Assembly: GCF_009928415.1 (NCBI RefSeq)
Contig: NZ_JAABNN010000013.1
Coordinates: forward strand, 59,989 to 123,988
DNA from: Bacillus sp. USDA818B3_A
GTDB lineage: Bacteria; Bacillota; Bacilli; Bacillales; Cytobacillaceae
Direction: 5' to 3'
Length of the DNA: 64,000 bases
A model generated the notes under the pieces. The model saw only the letters and a program-made list of their open reading frames with translations, made no database searches and had not been told where the DNA came from. Positions 63,961 to 64,000 of the stretch are shown piece by piece; the first letter of the stretch is position 1; each line of letters begins with the position of its first letter. The position numbers and the translations under genes are program-made.

Positions 63961-64000
63961 TTGATTGGAGTGGAAGGCGGCGAAGACTCCTGCGGGAGTA
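63961..64000. repeat. Start of a dispersed Bacillus intergenic repeat (cut by window edge)
   Basis: TTGATTGGAGTGGAAGGCGG followed by CGAAGACTCCTGCGGGAGTA is the left end of a GC-rich repeat that, from memory, occurs in many copies between genes of Bacillaceae. Its GC content contrasts with its surroundings. The rest lies beyond the window. Confidence 0.75.

Overview
The window is chromosomal DNA of a low-GC, endospore-forming Bacillaceae bacterium. The evidence is a gerPA-F spore germination operon, comK and comZ, fabHA-fabF with a FapR-like operator, spxA, and a gene order that repeatedly matches Bacillus subtilis (yhfI-lplJ-yhfN, yhzC-comK, yhjD/yhjE/sipV/addB/addA, gerP/yisK/yisL/yisN/asnO, yitK/yitL/yitS/yitT/yitU/yitW, and yjzC/yjzD/yjaU/yjaV/comZ/fabHA/fabF/yjaZ/yjbA/trpS/opp/spxA). 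ClpB with a CtsR box, an aldehyde:ferredoxin oxidoreductase and two Fnr proteins set it apart from B. subtilis 168 and would fit a Neobacillus- or Mesobacillus-like environmental species. The genus is inference.

Layout. 1-8 kb: a partial yhfI, lipoate ligase, an enoyl-CoA hydratase, an M48 protease, an IDEAL-domain protein divergent from comK, yhjD, an LCP cell-wall ligase, yhjE and a signal peptidase. 8.3-18.1 kb: addB and addA (repair helicase-nuclease). addA is split by a complete 2543-bp group II intron (13137-15679) that encodes a reverse transcriptase/maturase with an HNH domain. 18.2-21.8 kb: the gerP operon on the minus strand with a SigmaK-type promoter, then yisK and yisL. 21.8-22.1 kb: five 52-bp tandem repeats, each able to form a hairpin. 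22.2-25.9 kb: a tungsto/molybdopterin aldehyde oxidoreductase with a MoaD-like carrier, a 90-aa partner and a ThiF/MoeB-type activating enzyme. 26-30 kb: yisN, asnO and a membrane-anchored GH13 amylase homologue in which every catalytic acid is replaced. 30-36.8 kb: an SDR oxidoreductase, yajQ, cvfB, degV, yitT, three small proteins, a HAD phosphatase and yitW.

36.8-45 kb is an anaerobiosis island: a radical SAM/SPASM protein, two Fnr regulators with C-terminal FeS-ligand cysteines, moaA, the iron-sulfur repair protein Ric/ScdA, moeA-mobB and ywiC. I find six FNR-type half or full palindromes here. In each, the palindrome centre lies exactly 29.5 bp from the first base of a -10 hexamer, which is the class II (-41.5) geometry. 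One of these promoters drives no gene. It precedes a roughly 175-nt, highly structured, terminator-ended RNA (about 42982-43158) with a possible loop-junction pseudoknot. I regard this as the best candidate for an undescribed element in the window.

45-64 kb: yjzC, clpB under a CtsR operator, yjzD, yjaU, yjaV, comZ, fabH-fabF, a DUF2268 metalloprotease, yjbA, trpS with a Trp T-box leader, a DUF3899-like membrane protein, the oppABCDF oligopeptide transporter, a small membrane protein and spxA. Dispersed non-coding repeats typical of bacilli occur at 8056-8182 and at the right edge (63961-64000).
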